This document shows positions 34,625 through 36,596 of a DNA stretch of 36,596 bases, piece after piece. Within the stretch, counting starts at the first letter, position 1, and each line of letters starts with the position of its first letter. The stretch spans positions 1 through 36,596 of the forward strand of contig QIAN01000087.1 of NCBI GenBank assembly GCA_003225005.1. Reading direction: 5' to 3'. This DNA comes from Acidobacteriota bacterium. Lineage in GTDB: Bacteria > Acidobacteriota > Terriglobia > Terriglobales > Acidobacteriaceae. The notes under the pieces were generated by a model, which saw nothing but the letters and a program-made list of their open reading frames with translations, was not told the origin of the DNA and ran no database searches. The position numbers and the translations under genes are program-made.

Positions 34625-35740
34625 TCAGCGCTGCACCAGGTACAAATCCGCAACCTTCAAAGATAGTTGCTCCGCATTGAGATCAGCGCGATTACAAAGC
34701 ACAATAATCGAAAGCTTATCGTCCGGGAAGCGCTCAATGACGGTGCGAAAGCCAACGGTTTCTCCGTAGTGCCACATGCGCTTGTGATTGTGGTAGGGAT
34801 TGAGAAACCAGCCGAAGCCGTAGGCAGCGGGAGTCCCGTCAGGATGGTAGGGCTGACCTTGTGGCGGATTGACCGGGGTCACAGCTGGCTGCATCTCGGC
34901 TTCACTGAGCAAAGTGTGGTTGCGCAGAGCCCGGTCCCACTTTTCCAAATCCTCGAGCGATGAATAAATTCCACCATCGCCGAGCACGGCCGAAGTGGCG
35001 CTTTGATCGGTTTCCCGCCAGCGATTGCGTTGCCTGGAATGACCATAGGCACGATGCGTGACTTCGTTCTTCCCCTTTTCATACGCGATAGTGTTCGCCA
35101 TATCGAGCGGAGTGAAGATACGCTCTTGCAGAAATTGGCCGAAAGGCTCGCCCGAAACTTTTTCCACCATCATGGCCAAGACGGCGTAACCGGAATTGCT
35201 GTAGTCCCACTTCGCGCCTGCGGGAAACTTGCCGCTTGTCTGTTGCTCGAGAAGCTTGAGCACGCCGGCGTCGTGAATTTGCGGAATTTTATCGCTCGGC
35301 CTGCCGGCTGGTGGTTGAGGCATCAGATCTTCGTAATCGCGCAAGCCCGAGGTATGGTTAAGAAGGTTGCGAACAGTGATGGGTTTGCCGTAGGCGGGAA
35401 ACTCCGGAAAGATATCGGTGAGGTGGTCGTCATAATGCAGCTTGCCGTCGCGCACCAGCAACATGACGGCGGTGGCGGTGAATTGTTTGGTCGATGACGC
35501 GAGGCGGAAGTTCGTTTGAGCGTTGATCTTGTTCAAAGTGCGCAGGTCGGTTACACCGTATTCGCGAAGGAAGGCAATGCGGCCATCCCGGATCACGAGC
35601 ACTGCCGCGCCGGGAGCGTTCTCTGATTTCAGACCGGCGAAGATCGCCGCAACCTCATTGGCGGAAGGATCGGCAGACGCGGACATGGTCGTCATCAACG
35701 TCAGGATCAACCCAACGACAAACGCAAACCAGCGGATCAT
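34625..35740 (-). CDS. Secreted serine hydrolase of the beta-lactamase class C family
   Basis: This 371-residue protein has a signal peptide (about residues 1-23, ends SASA), the SxxK motif with the nucleophile Ser82 (SSTK), the YxN motif in WDYSNSGYAVLA and the third motif HYG in MWHYGETVGF. This is the penicillin-binding-protein/class C beta-lactamase/esterase family; many members are esterases or D-aminopeptidases rather than antibiotic-degrading enzymes. Nothing here favours antibiotic resistance. It is a single gene. Confidence 0.93.
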   Translation of the reverse strand: MIRWFAFVVGLILTLMTTMSASADPSANEVAAIFAGLKSENAPGAAVLVIRDGRIAFLREYGVTDLRTLNKINAQTNFRLASSTKQFTATAVMLLVRDGKLHYDDHLTDIFPEFPAYGKPITVRNLLNHTSGLRDYEDLMPQPPAGRPSDKIPQIHDAGVLKLLEQQTSGKFPAGAKWDYSNSGYAVLAMMVEKVSGEPFGQFLQERIFTPLDMANTIAYEKGKNEVTHRAYGHSRQRNRWRETDQSATSAVLGDGGIYSSLEDLEKWDRALRNHTLLSEAEMQPAVTPVNPPQGQPYHPDGTPAAYGFGWFLNPYHNHKRMWHYGETVGFRTVIERFPDDKLSIIVLCNRADLNAEQLSLKVADLYLVQR

Positions 35741-35879
35741 GAGACCTCCAACTCAGAAAAGCGCGGGAATCTTACAGCCAGAGAAAAGCTCAATGGGTGT
35801 GCGGAGTCTCGCTTCCACTCCGCTGCTCATTCCGGGCCTTCCCCTTCTACCACCCGAAAGTCGCAGTCGCGAAAAGATC

Positions 35880-36596
35880 TTACGGCCTTATTCCCACCAC
35901 ACTCATCATCCTGCCAGTTCTTCCTTTCTCAGCGCGGTAGGAGAACAGTAGATCCGGACGGCAGCTGGTGCACAGTCGGGAAACTTCGATGTTGTGAGCT
36001 GCTACCCCTGCGGCCAGAAGCTGCTGACGGTTGGCTTCCACCAGGTCAAGGAAGAGTCTCTTGGGCAGGTGACTATGGCCCGGAGCTCGTGCCGTCAGGA
36101 AAAGCAACGGATATTTCTCGCGCACCGGGTCGGAGTCCTTAACCTCGCGGAATAGCTTAGCCGCGTAGGCGAACTGCGACTCGAACTTGGTGCGCACTGC
36201 TTCCCCGACTTCGTAACAGCAGCCCTGAATTCCAGGAGCGATGGCAGCCCTAAGATCGTGCGGTCGGCTGCCAAAGCAGCGATGCATCTCGCCTACGCCT
36301 TTTTCGACGATGCGCATTGCCGTACCGCGCCATCCGGCATGAAACACGCCCACGGCGCGGCGGCTCACGTCAGCCAGAATGATGGGAAAACAGTCCGCGG
36401 TCTGAACTGTCAAAAGAAGACCGGGAGTTGCCGTGATCAGGCCATCGCCAGCCAGAGATAATGCCGGCGGCGACAGCCAGCACGCAGAATCAAAGTGCCG
36501 AATGACGTCGGAATGGACCTGGCGGACGCTAATCAGGTTCCAGGATCGCGCATCAGCGTCACGTCGAGCCTGCGCCGAAGCCTGGCCAGGTTCTCC
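35880..36596 (-). CDS. pgeF: Peptidoglycan editing factor PgeF (YfiH/DUF152, laccase-domain), 5' partial
   Basis: The frame is open to the window's right edge, so the gene's start lies beyond it; the TTG at 36413 is internal. Visible motifs are SVRQVHSDV (metal-binding His), DGLITATPGLLLTVQTADCFPI (Cys), GVFHAGWRGTAMRI (His) and the C-terminal CTSCRPDLLFSYRAEKGRTGRMM. Family members bind a metal and are reported to correct peptidoglycan stem peptides, with older annotations as polyphenol oxidase. The frame was read from the right edge down as one piece without stops, for 239 codons including the stop. Confidence 0.94.
   Translation of the reverse strand, partial: GEPGQASAQARRDADARSWNLISVRQVHSDVIRHFDSACWLSPPALSLAGDGLITATPGLLLTVQTADCFPIILADVSRRAVGVFHAGWRGTAMRIVEKGVGEMHRCFGSRPHDLRAAIAPGIQGCCYEVGEAVRTKFESQFAYAAKLFREVKDSDPVREKYPLLFLTARAPGHSHLPKRLFLDLVEANRQQLLAAGVAAHNIEVSRLCTSCRPDLLFSYRAEKGRTGRMMSVVGIRP

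Noticed and set aside
34625-35740. Antibiotic-resistance beta-lactamase
   Set aside because: The motifs fit the wide serine-hydrolase family; nothing points to antibiotic hydrolysis, and most such genes in soil bacteria are esterases or peptidases.
1-36596. tRNA genes, CRISPR arrays, prophage or transposase genes
   Set aside because: No clover-leaf with a T-loop, no regularly spaced repeat array and no recognisable integrase or transposase motif was seen.

Overview
The window looks like a stretch of chromosome from an Acidobacteriota bacterium, probably class Terriglobia. This is inferred from the gene mix, not from a marker gene: an AroD-AroE fusion, the C-terminal tail of a kinase/TPR protein, an IorAB-type molybdenum hydroxylase, an orphan GvpF/L protein and an AMIN-domain secreted protein. 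Base composition is moderately GC-rich. No rRNA, tRNA, CRISPR array, transposase or phage gene was seen, so this is mainly housekeeping sequence with a few unusual local arrangements.

Layout, left to right. (1) The 3' end of a TPR-type protein. (2) A SAM-I-type riboswitch with a terminator-like hairpin, then a threonine-synthase-family enzyme and a MoaD/ThiS-type sulfur-carrier protein ending in Gly-Gly-Ala-Leu. This is the most interesting unit: it suggests that S-adenosylmethionine controls a pathway moving sulfur from a protein thiocarboxylate onto a homoserine-derived substrate. (3) A sharply defined promoter/operator, then four overlapping genes tetR-hlyD-ATPase-permease, a self-regulated ABC efflux operon. 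(4) A small anchored protein, then the minus-strand yceD-rpmF-plsX-fabD lipid-synthesis cluster. (5) A minus-strand two-subunit molybdenum hydroxylase, a membrane-anchored TPR protein, a DksA/TraR zinc-finger protein and a secreted M28 peptidase. (6) A tiny membrane protein with a strong hairpin after it, an orphan GvpF/L protein and the fused aroD-aroE gene. (7) A secreted protein of unknown function on the plus strand, then minus-strand AMMECR1, pgsA, a helix-hairpin-helix protein, glutamate dehydrogenase and a metallo-beta-lactamase-fold hydrolase. (8) trpE and trpG, intact but convergent. (9) PilZ, AMIN/FecR-like and YtxH proteins; then efp, acylphosphatase and apt on the plus strand; then a small membrane protein, a cold-shock protein, an unknown ORF, an HU-type DNA-binding protein, a secreted serine hydrolase and the 3' part of pgeF, which runs off the right edge.

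Several start codons were moved downstream of the longest open frame because of ribosome-binding sites, family length or overlap with a neighbour; this is stated entry by entry. Small repeats are present: heptamer arrays behind two stop codons, two 15-bp triplications and a nested inverted repeat after efp. All functional statements come from reading motifs in the sequence and from general knowledge of the families; no database search was run.
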